Part shown: positions 24,807-34,005 of the stretch, in pieces
How the letters are laid out: every line of letters begins with the position of its first letter
Position numbering within the stretch: position 1 is the first letter of the stretch
Source of the DNA: Faecalibacterium sp. An121
Lineage (GTDB): Bacteria; Bacillota; Clostridia; Oscillospirales; Ruminococcaceae
Length of the DNA stretch: 49,443 bases
Reading direction: 5' to 3'
NCBI RefSeq assembly: GCF_002160915.1
Contig: NZ_NFLM01000019.1
Coordinates: forward strand, 1 to 49,443
The notes under the pieces: model-generated
The model's database searches: none
What the model was told of the DNA's origin: nothing
What the model saw: only the letters and a program-made list of their open reading frames with translations
Translations under genes and position numbers: made by a program

Positions 24807-27800
24807 TTATTCGGGGGCTTTCATGCTCTCCACCATGCTGATGGCCCGCACCTGGCGGCGCATCATGCGGCAGACGGCCACCGTGAACAGCAGCGTCAGC
24901 GCCACGCTGTACACAAAGCTGGTGGGCTCGAGGCTGCGGATGAACATCATCTGCTCCGACTCCACCGTCCGGATGACGAACTGGTGCATGGGCGCGCCAA
25001 TGGCGAGGCCCACAGCGGCGCCGATGACGCTGAGCAGCTCGATCTCCCGGAAGATGTAGCGGTAGACCTCCTTGTCGAAGAAGCCCAGGACCTTGATGGT
25101 GGCCAGCTCCTTTTTGCGCTCGCCGATGTTGACGCTGATGAGGTTGTACAGCACCACTGCGGCCAGGGCCGCCGCACAGACGATGATGAGCAGGACCACA
25201 TAGTTGATGCAGGCGATGGTGCTGTCGTACATGGCGGCGCTGTCGGCGGTGAAAGCGGTGCTGGAGACGTAGTTGCAGCCCAGCAGCACGGTGCTCAGGG
25301 TCTGGCGCTGGGTCTCCGAGCTGCAGCTGGTGACGGCGTACACCGTATTCCAGGCGGGGGAGTCCACCAGGGCCTCCAGGGTCTCCTGGGTGACGTAGAG
25401 GTAAGCGCCCAGGTAGTTCTCGGTCACGCCGGTCAGGGTCAGGGGCAGATAGGAGGCGCCGGTGCCCTGCACCCAGACGGTGTCCCCGGCCTCCACGCCC
25501 AGCAGCTCGGCGGTCTTTTCGCTCAGCACCACGCTGCCCTGGGTGAAGGTGAGGGGGCTGCCGCCGTTTTGCAGGGTGAAATACTCGGTCAGCTTCTGGG
25601 GCTCCTGGGCGGCCACCAGGGTGACGCTCAGCTCGCCGGCGCCGGCGGCATCCTCCGCCACCGTGACGGTGCGGGTGTAGAAGGCGCCCCAGCTCTCCAC
25701 CTCATCCCGGGCGGCCAGGGTGTCGGTGAGGCCGCCCTCCAGCTCGAGGGCCTTGTCGCTGCTCAGAGAGATGGACAGGTCGGCCTTCTGGATGGAGCCG
25801 TACTGCCGGCTGACGATCTCCACGATGGAGTCCTGCAGGCCAAAGCCGATCAGCAGCAGGGCGGTGCAGCCCGCCACGCCCAGCACGGTCATGTAAAAGC
25901 GCTTTTTGTAGCGGAACATATTGCGGGCGGTGGTCTTTTGGGAGAAGCTCATCCGGCGCCACAGGGGCTTGACCCGCTCCAGGAAGATCCGCTTGCCTGC
26001 GGCGGGGGCGCGGGGCAGAAGCAGGGCGGCGGGCTTTTCCCGCAGGGATACGCGGCAGGCCGCCAGGGTGGTCAGGCCCACCACGCCGATGCTGATGACC
26101 ACGCTCAGGACGGCCAGCAGGGGATAGACCCGCAGCCGGAAGGTGGGCAGGTCGAACACGGTGGAGTAGGCCCACCAGATGACCGACGGCACCCCGAAGA
26201 AGCCCAGCAGCATACCCGCGATGCAGCCCAGCAGGCCGGCGGTGGTGCCGTAGACCAGATACTTGGCGGTGATCTCCCGGTCGGTGTAGCCCAGGGCCTT
26301 GAAGGTGCCCATCTGGGTGCGGTTCTCCTCCACCATGCGGGTCATGGTGGTGCTGGCCACCAGGGCCGCCACCAGGAAGAAGAAGACGGGGAACACCCGG
26401 GCGATGGACTCGATGCGGTCGGCGTTCTGTCCAAAGAACACAATGGACACCACGCTGTTGCGGTCCAGCACATACCACTCGCCGGATGCGATGTCGTCCA
26501 CCTGCTCCTCCGCGTCGGCCAGTTGCCTGCGTGCGTCGGCCAGCTGGGCTTCGGCCTGGGCCTTCTGGGTCTCAAAGGCGGCCGCGCCCTCCTGGTACTG
26601 CTGCCAGCCCTCGTCCAGCTGCTGGCGTGCGGCCTCCAGCTGGGCCTGGGCCGCGTCAAAGGCGGTGAAGGCCTCTGCGTTGCCGGTGTTCAGGGCCAGC
26701 TGCCCTTCCAGCACCTGCAGCTTCATCCGACGCAGGGCGGCTTCGGCTTCGGCCACCAGCTCCTCGTTGGAGAGGTTGGGGGAGGAGATCAGCCCCTGGG
26801 CATACATCTGCTGTTTGCCCGCGTCCAGCTGGGCCTGGTAATCGGCCAGCTGCTGGTAGGTGGAATCGTACAGGGCCTGGGCCCGGTTGAGGATGTCCCG
26901 CAGCTCCACATAGTTGACGTCGTCCGGCTCGGCTTCCTCCAGGGCAGTCTCGGCGTTGTGCAGGATATCCTCCGCATAGCCCAGCAGGGGGTCGGCCACC
27001 CCCTTGAGGGTGACCAGCTGCTTGATCTGTTCCAGCTGCGCTTCAAAGTCCAGCACCTGGGCCTGGGCGGCCACCAGCTGGTCTGCGCCGCTGGCCATAT
27101 TGCCGGGCAGGGCGGCCTTCTGGGCTTCCAGCCGGGCCGTGCCGCTCTGGTATTCGGCCTCGCCCGCCTCCAGCTGGGCTTTCGCCTCGTCCAGCTGATC
27201 CTGGGCGTCGGCCAGCTGGGCTTCGGCGTCGGCGGCCTGCTGCTCGAACTCGGCCCGGGCGTCATCCAGCTGGTCCTGGGCCTGTTGGATCAGGTCCTGA
27301 CGGCGCTGCCGGGCCTGGGTATCGGCAATGGCTTCCAGACGGTCCATCACCGCCTGTACGGCGTTCTGGTATTCGTCGGAATCGTTGTCGTACTGGCCGG
27401 CCCCCGCCGCCTTGATGTAACAGGTGGTATAGTAATCCATCGTCAGGCTGCCGTCCGCCACATAGGCCGCCAGGCCCAGGGCGCCGTTGCCGGCGGTGGT
27501 GCTCTCGGTCTCGGTGGAGAAATAGAGGGGGTCGGTGACAAAGCCCACCACCGTGAGGGTCTGGGTGGACAGGTCGTCCGCGCCCGACGAGAAGGTGATG
27601 ACGTCCCCCAGCCGGATGCTGCCCGCCGCGCCCTGGTCCAGCACCTGGACGGCGCATTCCCCGGCGCTTTCGGGCAGACGGCCCTCCTCCAGCACCAGGC
27701 GGTTCATGTTGGCGTCCTCCTGCAGGGTGGGGTAGACCGGCAGCTGCTGGACCCGGATGGCCAGGGTGCTGCCGCCGCGATAGCTGCCCTCGCAGTCCAC

Positions 27801-28070
27801 CGACTTGACGGGCATCACGGCCTCGACCCCTTCCACCGCCGCGATGGCGTCGATGTCCGACTGCCCCAGGCCCAATGTGGACACCACCCGGATGTCAAAG
27901 ACGTTCTGCTGGGCATACCAGGTCTGGCCGGCCCGGCGCATACCGGGGGCCACGCTGAGCAGGCCCGACAGCATCATGACGCCCAGCAGTACGATGCCGA
28001 ACAGGGAGGCAAAGCGGCTTTTGTTGGCGGCGAGTTCCCGCCACATATTTTTGCGATAGGTCTTTTTCAC
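24807..28070 (-). CDS. FtsX-like ABC transporter permease with coiled-coil domain
   Basis: This is the membrane subunit of an exporter or mechanotransmission-type ABC system, 1087 residues. One transmembrane helix lies at about 19-41, then a periplasm-type extracytoplasmic region with a long Ala/Gln-rich coiled coil (about 245-530). The first FtsX domain, with three helices, covers about 558-690 (FKALGYTDREI). A second extracytoplasmic part (about 750-945) and a second FtsX domain (about 950-1070, IKVLGFFDKEVYRYIF) follow. The start is GTG at 28070, 6 nt after the ATPase stop; MWREL at 28046 is an alternative. The substrate is unknown. Confidence 0.9.
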   Translation of the reverse strand: MKKTYRKNMWRELAANKSRFASLFGIVLLGVMMLSGLLSVAPGMRRAGQTWYAQQNVFDIRVVSTLGLGQSDIDAIAAVEGVEAVMPVKSVDCEGSYRGGSTLAIRVQQLPVYPTLQEDANMNRLVLEEGRLPESAGECAVQVLDQGAAGSIRLGDVITFSSGADDLSTQTLTVVGFVTDPLYFSTETESTTAGNGALGLAAYVADGSLTMDYYTTCYIKAAGAGQYDNDSDEYQNAVQAVMDRLEAIADTQARQRRQDLIQQAQDQLDDARAEFEQQAADAEAQLADAQDQLDEAKAQLEAGEAEYQSGTARLEAQKAALPGNMASGADQLVAAQAQVLDFEAQLEQIKQLVTLKGVADPLLGYAEDILHNAETALEEAEPDDVNYVELRDILNRAQALYDSTYQQLADYQAQLDAGKQQMYAQGLISSPNLSNEELVAEAEAALRRMKLQVLEGQLALNTGNAEAFTAFDAAQAQLEAARQQLDEGWQQYQEGAAAFETQKAQAEAQLADARRQLADAEEQVDDIASGEWYVLDRNSVVSIVFFGQNADRIESIARVFPVFFFLVAALVASTTMTRMVEENRTQMGTFKALGYTDREITAKYLVYGTTAGLLGCIAGMLLGFFGVPSVIWWAYSTVFDLPTFRLRVYPLLAVLSVVISIGVVGLTTLAACRVSLREKPAALLLPRAPAAGKRIFLERVKPLWRRMSFSQKTTARNMFRYKKRFYMTVLGVAGCTALLLIGFGLQDSIVEIVSRQYGSIQKADLSISLSSDKALELEGGLTDTLAARDEVESWGAFYTRTVTVAEDAAGAGELSVTLVAAQEPQKLTEYFTLQNGGSPLTFTQGSVVLSEKTAELLGVEAGDTVWVQGTGASYLPLTLTGVTENYLGAYLYVTQETLEALVDSPAWNTVYAVTSCSSETQRQTLSTVLLGCNYVSSTAFTADSAAMYDSTIACINYVVLLIIVCAAALAAVVLYNLISVNIGERKKELATIKVLGFFDKEVYRYIFREIELLSVIGAAVGLAIGAPMHQFVIRTVESEQMMFIRSLEPTSFVYSVALTLLFTVAVCRMMRRQVRAISMVESMKAPE

Positions 28071-28076
28071 AGCGCA

Positions 28077-28781
28077 TCACCACTCGATCTCTTCCACCGG
28101 AACGGGGTGCTCATTGACTTCATTGGAGATGATCTGGCCGCTGCGGACCTGGACGATCCGGTCGGCCATGCCGGTCAGGGCGCTGTTGTGGGTGATGACG
28201 ATGACGGTGCGCCCTGTGGCGCGGCAGGTGTTCTGCAGCAGAGCCAGCACCGACTTGCCGGTCTTGTAGTCCAAAGCGCCGGTGGGCTCGTCGCACAGCA
28301 GGATCTTGGGGTTTTTGGCCAGGGCCCGGGCGATGGCCACCCGCTGCTGTTCGCCGCCCGACAGCTGGGCGGGGAAATTGTTCAGCCGCTGGCCCAGCCC
28401 CACGCTCTCGAGGGTCTGGGCCGGGTCCAGGGGATTTTTGCAGATCTCGATGGCCAGCTCCACGTTTTCCAGCGCGGTGAGGTTCTGCACCAGGTTGTAG
28501 AACTGGAACACGAATCCCACGTCATAGCGGCGGTAGGCGGTCAGCTCCTTTTCATCGAAGCGGCTGACCTGTGCCCCGTCCAGCACGATGCGGCCCTCGT
28601 CGCAGCGGTCCATCCCGCCCAGCATATTCAGCAGGGTGGTCTTGCCGGCGCCCGAAGGCCCCACGATGATGCAGAACTCTCCCTTGTTGACATGGAAGGT
28701 CATGTGGTCTGCCGCCGCCACCCGGACGCTGCCGGTCTGGTAGTATTTTGACACATCGGTAAAACTGACAAAGGGCTCCAT
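28077..28781 (-). CDS. ABC transporter ATP-binding protein (MacB/LolD type)
   Basis: This ATPase drives the adjacent FtsX-type permease. It is 234 residues: Walker [10 protein letters not shown] (41-49), Q-loop Gln93, signature LSGGE (140-144), Walker B ILLCDEP (160-166) and a switch histidine in VITHN. The DEPTGALD stretch is typical of the MacB/LolD/FtsE group. I chose the ATG at 28781, which follows AAGGTGG by 7 nt; an ATG at 28805 would add 8 residues. It is the first gene of a two-gene operon. Confidence 0.93.
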   Translation of the reverse strand: MEPFVSFTDVSKYYQTGSVRVAAADHMTFHVNKGEFCIIVGPSGAGKTTLLNMLGGMDRCDEGRIVLDGAQVSRFDEKELTAYRRYDVGFVFQFYNLVQNLTALENVELAIEICKNPLDPAQTLESVGLGQRLNNFPAQLSGGEQQRVAIARALAKNPKILLCDEPTGALDYKTGKSVLALLQNTCRATGRTVIVITHNSALTGMADRIVQVRSGQIISNEVNEHPVPVEEIEW

Positions 28782-28839
28782 ACAACAACCACCTTCGCTT
28801 TCCATTCCTTGCGCCCGGGGGCGCTTTACTTCTATTTTA

Positions 28840-28869
28840 ATAGTACAACAAATCGCCCTGCACTTGCAA
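28840..28869 (-). promoter_or_regulatory. Probable promoter of the ABC transporter operon
   Basis: On the minus strand TTGCAA (28869-28864) and TACTAT (28845-28840) are separated by 18 bp. It lies about 60 nt before the ATPase start. A GC-rich palindrome follows in the leader (around 28811-28824). Confidence 0.5.
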
Positions 28870-28965
28870 GCAAAAGCAGATTGTTTTAATGCAAACTTTA
28901 CAAATAAGGACCAAAAACCGCCGCCCGTCCCGTCCCGGCCGCACGGCATGTGCGCAAACCTCCTC

Positions 28966-28994
28966 TTGACTTGCGGGCGGCGGCGTGCTACAAT
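28966..28994 (+). promoter_or_regulatory. Sigma-A promoter of the leucine operon
   Basis: TTGACT (28966-28971) and TACAAT (28989-28994) are separated by 17 bp. Transcription would begin at about 29001, just before the T-box. Confidence 0.9.
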
Positions 28995-29004
28995 AGACCC
29001 AGTT

Positions 29005-29314
29005 TCAAAAATACAAATGCGTTGAAGGGGATAAAACGGGTCCTTCCCGCTTGCAGAGAGCCGCCGGTCGGTGTAAGGCGGCGCGGGTGTTTCCGGTTAC
29101 TGGCCCCTGAGCGGCAGAGCTGAACGGCCATTCCCCAGTAGGCTCTGACGGATGCCCACCGTTACAGGGGCAGCGATTCGCCCCCGGCGGCTGATCGTGT
29201 GAGTGGCCGCATCATCTGCGGCAAAGAGAGTGGTACCACGGGACCGCCTTGTATCGACTTACAGGCTCTCGTCTCTCAAAGGCTTTGGTCCTTTGAGCGA
29301 CGAGAGCCTTTTTC
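29005..29314 (+). promoter_or_regulatory. Leucine T-box riboswitch leader
   Basis: The T-box reads uncharged tRNA-Leu and lets transcription pass into leuA. Stem I shows the AGAG-type bulge (29055-29060) and the terminal loop GGTGTAA (29070-29076), matching GGUGNRA. The lower helix AGGGG/CCCCT (29026-29030 with 29104-29108) and the helix AAC/GTT (29035-29037 with 29096-29098) border a loop whose 3-prime side holds the specifier CTG (29100-29102), a leucine codon. The T-box sequence TGGTACCACGG starts at 29231; its TGGT would pair with the ACCA end of tRNA-Leu. The terminator at 29263-29314 competes with the antiterminator. Confidence 0.93.
29263..29314 (+). terminator. T-box terminator
   Basis: AGGCTCTCGTC...CTCAAAG pairs with CTTTGAG...GACGAGAGCCT, over 18 pairs with one mismatch, around a short loop, followed by TTTTT. 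It is the regulated terminator of the leucine T-box. Confidence 0.93.
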
Positions 29315-29348
29315 CATCCATTTTTTCGAAAACAGGAGGTAACCTGCC

Positions 29349-31001
29349 ATGATGGACGCCACCAAGTACGCACCCGGATACTACCCCGCCCCTGCCGGCT
29401 ACGACAGCTGGGTCAAAAAGGATCATATCGAAACGGCTCCCGCCTTTTGCAGCGTGGACCTGCGGGACGGCAACCAGGCCCTGATCGTACCCATGAGCCT
29501 GGAGGAAAAGATCGAGTTCTTCAAAATGCTGGTCAAGATCGGCTTCAAGGAGATCGAGGTGGGGTTCCCCGCCGCCAGCGAGACCGAGTATGAATTTCTG
29601 CGGGTGCTGATCGAGCAGAACATGGTGCCGGAGGACGTCACCCTCCAGGTGCTGACCCAGTGCCGCGACCACATCATCCGCCGCACCTTCGAGGCGGTCA
29701 AGGGCGCGCCCCGGGCCGTGATCCACTTCTACAACTCCACGTCGGTGGCCCAGCGGGAACAGGTGTTCCACAAGTCCAAAGAGGAGATCAAGCAGATCGC
29801 CACCGACGGCGCCCGGCTGGTCAAGCAGCTCAGCCAGGAGTACGAGGGCAATTTCCTGTTTGAGTACAGCCCCGAGAGCTTCACCGGCACCGAGCCGGAC
29901 TACGCGCTGGAGGTGTGCAATGCGGTCATCGACATCATGGAGCCCACCCCCGACCGCCCCATGATCATCAACCTGCCGGTGACGGTGGAGATGAGTATGC
30001 CCCACGTCTACGCCAGCCAGATCGAATACTGCTCCAAGCACCTGCACAGCCGCGACAGCGTCATCCTCTCCACCCATCCCCACAACGACCGCGGCACCGG
30101 CGTAGCCTGCGCCGAGCTGGCGGTGCTGGCGGGCGCCCAGCGGATCGAGTGCTGCCTGTTCGGCAACGGCGAGCGCACCGGCAACGTGGACGCCATCACC
30201 CTGGCTCTGAATATGTACAGTCACGGGGTGGACCCCAAGCTGGATTTCTCGGATATGCCCGCCATCTGCGAGGTGTACGAGCGGGTCACCCGGATGCACG
30301 TCTATGAGCGGACCCCCTACGCCGGGCAGCTGGTGTTCGCGGCCTTCTCGGGCAGCCATCAGGACGCCATTGCAAAGGGGATGAACTACCGCAAGGCCAC
30401 CGGCGAGCACCGCTGGACCTGCCCCTATATCCCCATCGACCCCCACGACATCGGCCGCACCTACGACGCCGACGTCATCCGGATCAACAGCCAGAGCGGC
30501 AAGGGCGGCATCGGCTTTGTGCTGGAGCAGAACTACGGCTACAACCTGCCCCCCAAGATGCGGGAGGACCTGGGCTACAAGGTCAAGGCCGTGTCCGACC
30601 ACAGCCACAAGGAGCTGTCCGCCGCAGAGGTCTGCCGCATCTTTGAACAGCAGTATCTGAACAAGGAAAAGCCCTTCAACGTCAAGGAGGCCCACTTCAT
30701 CCAGAAGAGCGGCATCACCGCGTCGGTCACCCTCGAGATGAACGGCGCCACCCGCGAGGTGGTCTCGATCGGCAACGGCCGTCTGGACGCGGTGGCCAAC
30801 GCCATCCAGACCGCCACCGGGATGGACTTCCACCTGGACCAGTATTCGGAGCACAGCCTGGACGGCGGCTCCACCTCCCGGGCCGCCAGCTATGTGGGCC
30901 TGGTGTGGAACGACGGCACCACCACCTGGGGCGCCGGCACCGATACCGATATCATCGTGGCGGGCATCCGGGCGCTGGTGTCGGCCATCAACAACAAATA
31001 A
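29349..31001 (+). CDS. leuA: 2-isopropylmalate synthase
   Basis: LeuA condenses 2-oxoisovalerate with acetyl-CoA, the first committed step to leucine. The protein is 550 residues, the longer LeuA type. The catalytic TIM barrel has DLRDGNQAL (37-45) and the metal histidines His243 and His245 in STHPHND, plus LFGNGERTGNVDA. A C-terminal regulatory domain (about 425-550) is the site of leucine feedback in the family. The ribosome-binding site CAGGAGGT precedes two adjacent ATGs (29349 and 29352). It is controlled by the T-box upstream. Confidence 0.95.
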   Translation: MMDATKYAPGYYPAPAGYDSWVKKDHIETAPAFCSVDLRDGNQALIVPMSLEEKIEFFKMLVKIGFKEIEVGFPAASETEYEFLRVLIEQNMVPEDVTLQVLTQCRDHIIRRTFEAVKGAPRAVIHFYNSTSVAQREQVFHKSKEEIKQIATDGARLVKQLSQEYEGNFLFEYSPESFTGTEPDYALEVCNAVIDIMEPTPDRPMIINLPVTVEMSMPHVYASQIEYCSKHLHSRDSVILSTHPHNDRGTGVACAELAVLAGAQRIECCLFGNGERTGNVDAITLALNMYSHGVDPKLDFSDMPAICEVYERVTRMHVYERTPYAGQLVFAAFSGSHQDAIAKGMNYRKATGEHRWTCPYIPIDPHDIGRTYDADVIRINSQSGKGGIGFVLEQNYGYNLPPKMREDLGYKVKAVSDHSHKELSAAEVCRIFEQQYLNKEKPFNVKEAHFIQKSGITASVTLEMNGATREVVSIGNGRLDAVANAIQTATGMDFHLDQYSEHSLDGGSTSRAASYVGLVWNDGTTTWGAGTDTDIIVAGIRALVSAINNK

Positions 31002-31037
31002 ACAGCCAAAATCATACCAATGGAGGAGAACCGTATC

Positions 31038-32297
31038 ATGGGAATGACTCTGACTCAGAAGATCCTGGCACACCACGCGGGGCTCGCACAGGTCAAGGCG
31101 GGCCAGCTCATCAACGCCAGACTGGATATCGTGCTGGGCAACGACATCACCACCCCGGTGGCCATCAACGAATTTGAAAAGGCCGGCTTTGACAGCGTCT
31201 TCGACAAGGAGCGGGTGGCCATCGTGCTGGACCACTTTGTGCCCAACAAGGACATCAAGAGCGCCGCCCAGTCCAAGCAGTGCCGCACCTTTGCAAACAA
31301 GTACGACATCCTCAACTTCTACGACGTGGGCCAGATGGGCATTGAACACGCCCTGCTGCCCGAAAAAGGGATCGTCACCGCCGGCGACTGCGTCATCGGC
31401 GCCGACAGCCACACCTGCACCTACGGCGCGCTGGGCGCCTTCTCCACCGGCGTGGGCTCCACCGACATGGCCGCCGGGATGGCCACCGGCATGGCCTGGT
31501 TCAAGGTGCCCGCCGCCATCCGCTTTGTCCTCACCGGCAGCCTGCCCGAGCGGGTGTCGGGCAAGGACCTGATCCTCTCCATCATCGGCCGGATCGGGGT
31601 GGACGGCGCGCTGTACAAGTCGATGGAGTTCACCGGGCCGGGCGTGGCCAGCCTCTCGATGGACGACCGGCTGTGCGTGTGCAACATGGCCATCGAGGCG
31701 GGCGCCAAGAACGGCATCTTCCCGGTGGACGACGTGACCAAAGCCTACCTGGCGGGCCGCAGCCAGCGCACCCCCGTCTACTACGAGGCCGACCCCGACG
31801 CCGAGTACGAGCAGACCATCGAGATCGACCTGAGCCGGCTGGTGCCCACCGTCAGCTGGCCCCACCTGCCCGAGAATACCCGCCCCGCCAGCGAGGGCGC
31901 CGGCGTGAAGATCGACCAGGTGGTGATCGGCAGCTGCACCAACGGCCGCCTGGAGGACATGGAGGCCGCCTACGAGATCCTCAAGGGCAAGCACATCGCA
32001 AAGGGCGTGCGGGGCATCATCATCCCGGCTACGATGGCGGTGTACAAGGAGTGCATCCGCCGGGGCTGGACCGAAGCCTTCATCGACGCCGGCTGCATCG
32101 TCTCCACCCCCACCTGCGGCCCCTGCCTGGGCGGCTATATGGGCATTTTGGCTGAGGGCGAGCGGTGCGTGTCCACCACCAACCGCAACTTTGTGGGCCG
32201 GATGGGCCATGTAAAGAGCGAGGTGTACCTGGCCAGCCCGGCCACCGCCGCCGCCAGCGCCCTGACCGGCGTCATCACCGACCCCAGAACGGTCTAA
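31038..32297 (+). CDS. leuC: 3-isopropylmalate dehydratase, large subunit
   Basis: LeuC with LeuD isomerises 2- to 3-isopropylmalate with a [4Fe-4S] cluster. It is 419 residues, the short bacterial/archaeal type related to homoaconitase. Cluster cysteines are visible in GSCTNGR and in [12 protein letters not shown], and the substrate region in [23 protein letters not shown]. The ATG at 31038 follows GGAGGAG by about 10 nt. It sits 36 bp after leuA and 18 bp before leuD. Confidence 0.96.
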   Translation: MGMTLTQKILAHHAGLAQVKAGQLINARLDIVLGNDITTPVAINEFEKAGFDSVFDKERVAIVLDHFVPNKDIKSAAQSKQCRTFANKYDILNFYDVGQMGIEHALLPEKGIVTAGDCVIGADSHTCTYGALGAFSTGVGSTDMAAGMATGMAWFKVPAAIRFVLTGSLPERVSGKDLILSIIGRIGVDGALYKSMEFTGPGVASLSMDDRLCVCNMAIEAGAKNGIFPVDDVTKAYLAGRSQRTPVYYEADPDAEYEQTIEIDLSRLVPTVSWPHLPENTRPASEGAGVKIDQVVIGSCTNGRLEDMEAAYEILKGKHIAKGVRGIIIPATMAVYKECIRRGWTEAFIDAGCIVSTPTCGPCLGGYMGILAEGERCVSTTNRNFVGRMGHVKSEVYLASPATAAASALTGVITDPRTV

Positions 32298-32315
32298 CGA
32301 GAGGAGCACACTGCC

Positions 32316-32807
32316 ATGAACGCGAAAGGCCATGTATTCAAATACCCCGACAACGTCGATACCGACGTCATCATCCCCGCCCGCTACCTCAACACCCAGG
32401 ACGCCAAAGAGCTGGCCTCCCACTGCATGGAGGACATCGACAAGACCTTCGTGCACCGGGTGCAGCCCGGCGACGTGATGGTGGGCGGCTGGAACTTCGG
32501 CTGCGGCTCCAGCCGGGAGCACGCCCCCCTGTGCATCAAGACCAGCGGCATCTCGGTGGTCATCGCCAAGAGCTTTGCCCGCATTTTCTACCGCAACAGC
32601 ATCAACATCGGCTTGCCCATCCTGGAGTGCCCGGCGGCCGCCGACGCCATTGCGGCGGGGGATGTGGTCAGCGTGGACTTCGATACCGGCGTCATCACCG
32701 ACGAGACCACCGGCGCCGCCTTCCAGGCCGAACCCTTCCCGCCCTTCATCCAGGAGATCATTGCCGCAGGCGGCCTGATGAACTCCATCAAGGCCAAAAA
32801 GCAGTAA
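32316..32807 (+). CDS. leuD: 3-isopropylmalate dehydratase, small subunit
   Basis: This is the swivel-domain partner of LeuC, 163 residues. It begins with the family pattern [22 protein letters not shown] and has the substrate-binding [10 protein letters not shown]. The ribosome-binding site is GAGAGGAG. The short length matches the LeuC type it pairs with. Confidence 0.96.
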   Translation: MNAKGHVFKYPDNVDTDVIIPARYLNTQDAKELASHCMEDIDKTFVHRVQPGDVMVGGWNFGCGSSREHAPLCIKTSGISVVIAKSFARIFYRNSINIGLPILECPAAADAIAAGDVVSVDFDTGVITDETTGAAFQAEPFPPFIQEIIAAGGLMNSIKAKKQ

Positions 32808-32820
32808 GGGAGGGTCCGAC

Positions 32821-33897
32821 ATGGAAAAGAACATCGCTGTCATCTGGGGCGACTGCGCCAGCCCCGAGATCGTCCGGCAGGCCGTGCGGGTGCTGGACAA
32901 GGTGGCCGAGAAGTACGGCCATACCTTCCACTACACCGACGCCGCGATGGGAGGCGAGGCCATCGACAAGTACGGCGACCCGCTGCCCCAGCACGAGCTG
33001 GACAAATGCCTGGCCGCCGACAGCGTGCTGCTGGGCGCGGTGGGCGGCCCCAAGTGGGAGGGCCTGCCCGGGGACCAGCGCCCCGAAAAGGGCCTGCTGC
33101 GGCTGCGCGCCGGGATGGGCCTGTATTCCAACAGCCGCCCGGCCAAGATCTGGCCCCAGCTGGCACCCGCCAGCCCCCTCAAGCCCGAGATCGTGGCCCA
33201 GGGCATCGACTTCATCATCGTGCGGGAGCTGACCGGCGGCGTCTACTTTGGCCAGCACCGCACCGACACCCTGCCCAGCGGGGAAAAGCAGGCGGTGGAC
33301 GTGATGCCCTATTCGGAGCACGAGATCGAGCGGATCGGCCGCATCGGCTTTGAGACCGCCCAAAAGCGCCGCAAAAAGCTGTGCTGCGTGGACAAGGCCA
33401 ACGTGCTGGACACCAGCCGTCTGTGGCGCGCGGTGATGCACCGCATCAAGGACGATTACCCGGACGTGGAATACAGTGAGATGTTCGTGGACAACGCCGC
33501 CATGCAGATCGTCAAGAACCCGGCCCAGTTCGATGTCATCGTCACCGAGAATATGTTCGGGGATATCCTGTCCGACGAGGCGTCCATGATCACCGGCTCC
33601 ATCGGGATGATCCCCTCCTCCTCCCTGGGGGACGGCACCCGGGGCCTCTATGAGCCCATCCACGGCTCGGCCCCCGACATTGCGGGCCAGGACAAGGTGA
33701 ACCCCACCGCCTGCATCCTGTCGGCCGCCATGATGCTGCGGTACAGCTTCGGGATGCCGGCTGAGGCCGACTGCATCGAGCAGGCGGTAGGCCGGGTGCT
33801 GGACAAGGGCCTGCGCACCGCCGACAATATGTCCGCCGGCTGCACCTGCCTGGGCTGCGCCGCGATGGGCGACGCCATCCTGGCCGAAATGGATTGA
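32821..33897 (+). CDS. leuB: 3-isopropylmalate dehydrogenase
   Basis: LeuB oxidises and decarboxylates 3-isopropylmalate to 2-oxoisocaproate with NAD. It is 358 residues. Family marks are [25 protein letters not shown], the Mg-binding [12 protein letters not shown] and the nucleotide-binding [13 protein letters not shown]. The N-terminus [14 protein letters not shown] departs from the usual GDGIGPE motif, where GDG becomes GDC. leuB is last in the operon, 13 bp after leuD. The final transaminase step is not in the window. Confidence 0.94.
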   Translation: MEKNIAVIWGDCASPEIVRQAVRVLDKVAEKYGHTFHYTDAAMGGEAIDKYGDPLPQHELDKCLAADSVLLGAVGGPKWEGLPGDQRPEKGLLRLRAGMGLYSNSRPAKIWPQLAPASPLKPEIVAQGIDFIIVRELTGGVYFGQHRTDTLPSGEKQAVDVMPYSEHEIERIGRIGFETAQKRRKKLCCVDKANVLDTSRLWRAVMHRIKDDYPDVEYSEMFVDNAAMQIVKNPAQFDVIVTENMFGDILSDEASMITGSIGMIPSSSLGDGTRGLYEPIHGSAPDIAGQDKVNPTACILSAAMMLRYSFGMPAEADCIEQAVGRVLDKGLRTADNMSAGCTCLGCAAMGDAILAEMD

Positions 33898-33934
33898 CCG
33901 GCCCGCAAAAGCGCCGCAGAACGCAACAAAAAAG

Positions 33935-33967
33935 CCGTATGCACCCGCTTGGATGCATACGGTTTTT
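33935..33967. terminator. Terminator of the leucine operon, likely bidirectional
   Basis: CCGTATGCA (33935-33943) pairs perfectly with TGCATACGG (33954-33962), followed by TTTTT. On the minus strand the stem is followed by CTTTTTTG, so it can also end the convergent lipoprotein gene. Confidence 0.93.
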
Positions 33968-34005
33968 GCTTTGGACGGGGGTTGCAAAGGGGACTTTTGT
34001 GTGGG

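Noticed and set aside
24780-28751. Plus-strand frame of about 1320 codons opposite the ABC transporter
   Set aside because: Antisense to well-supported permease and ATPase genes, with His/Gln/Gly-rich low-complexity content.
29259-32900. Minus-strand frame of about 1210 codons opposite the leucine operon
   Set aside because: Antisense shadow of leuA, leuC and leuD; it also crosses the T-box terminator.
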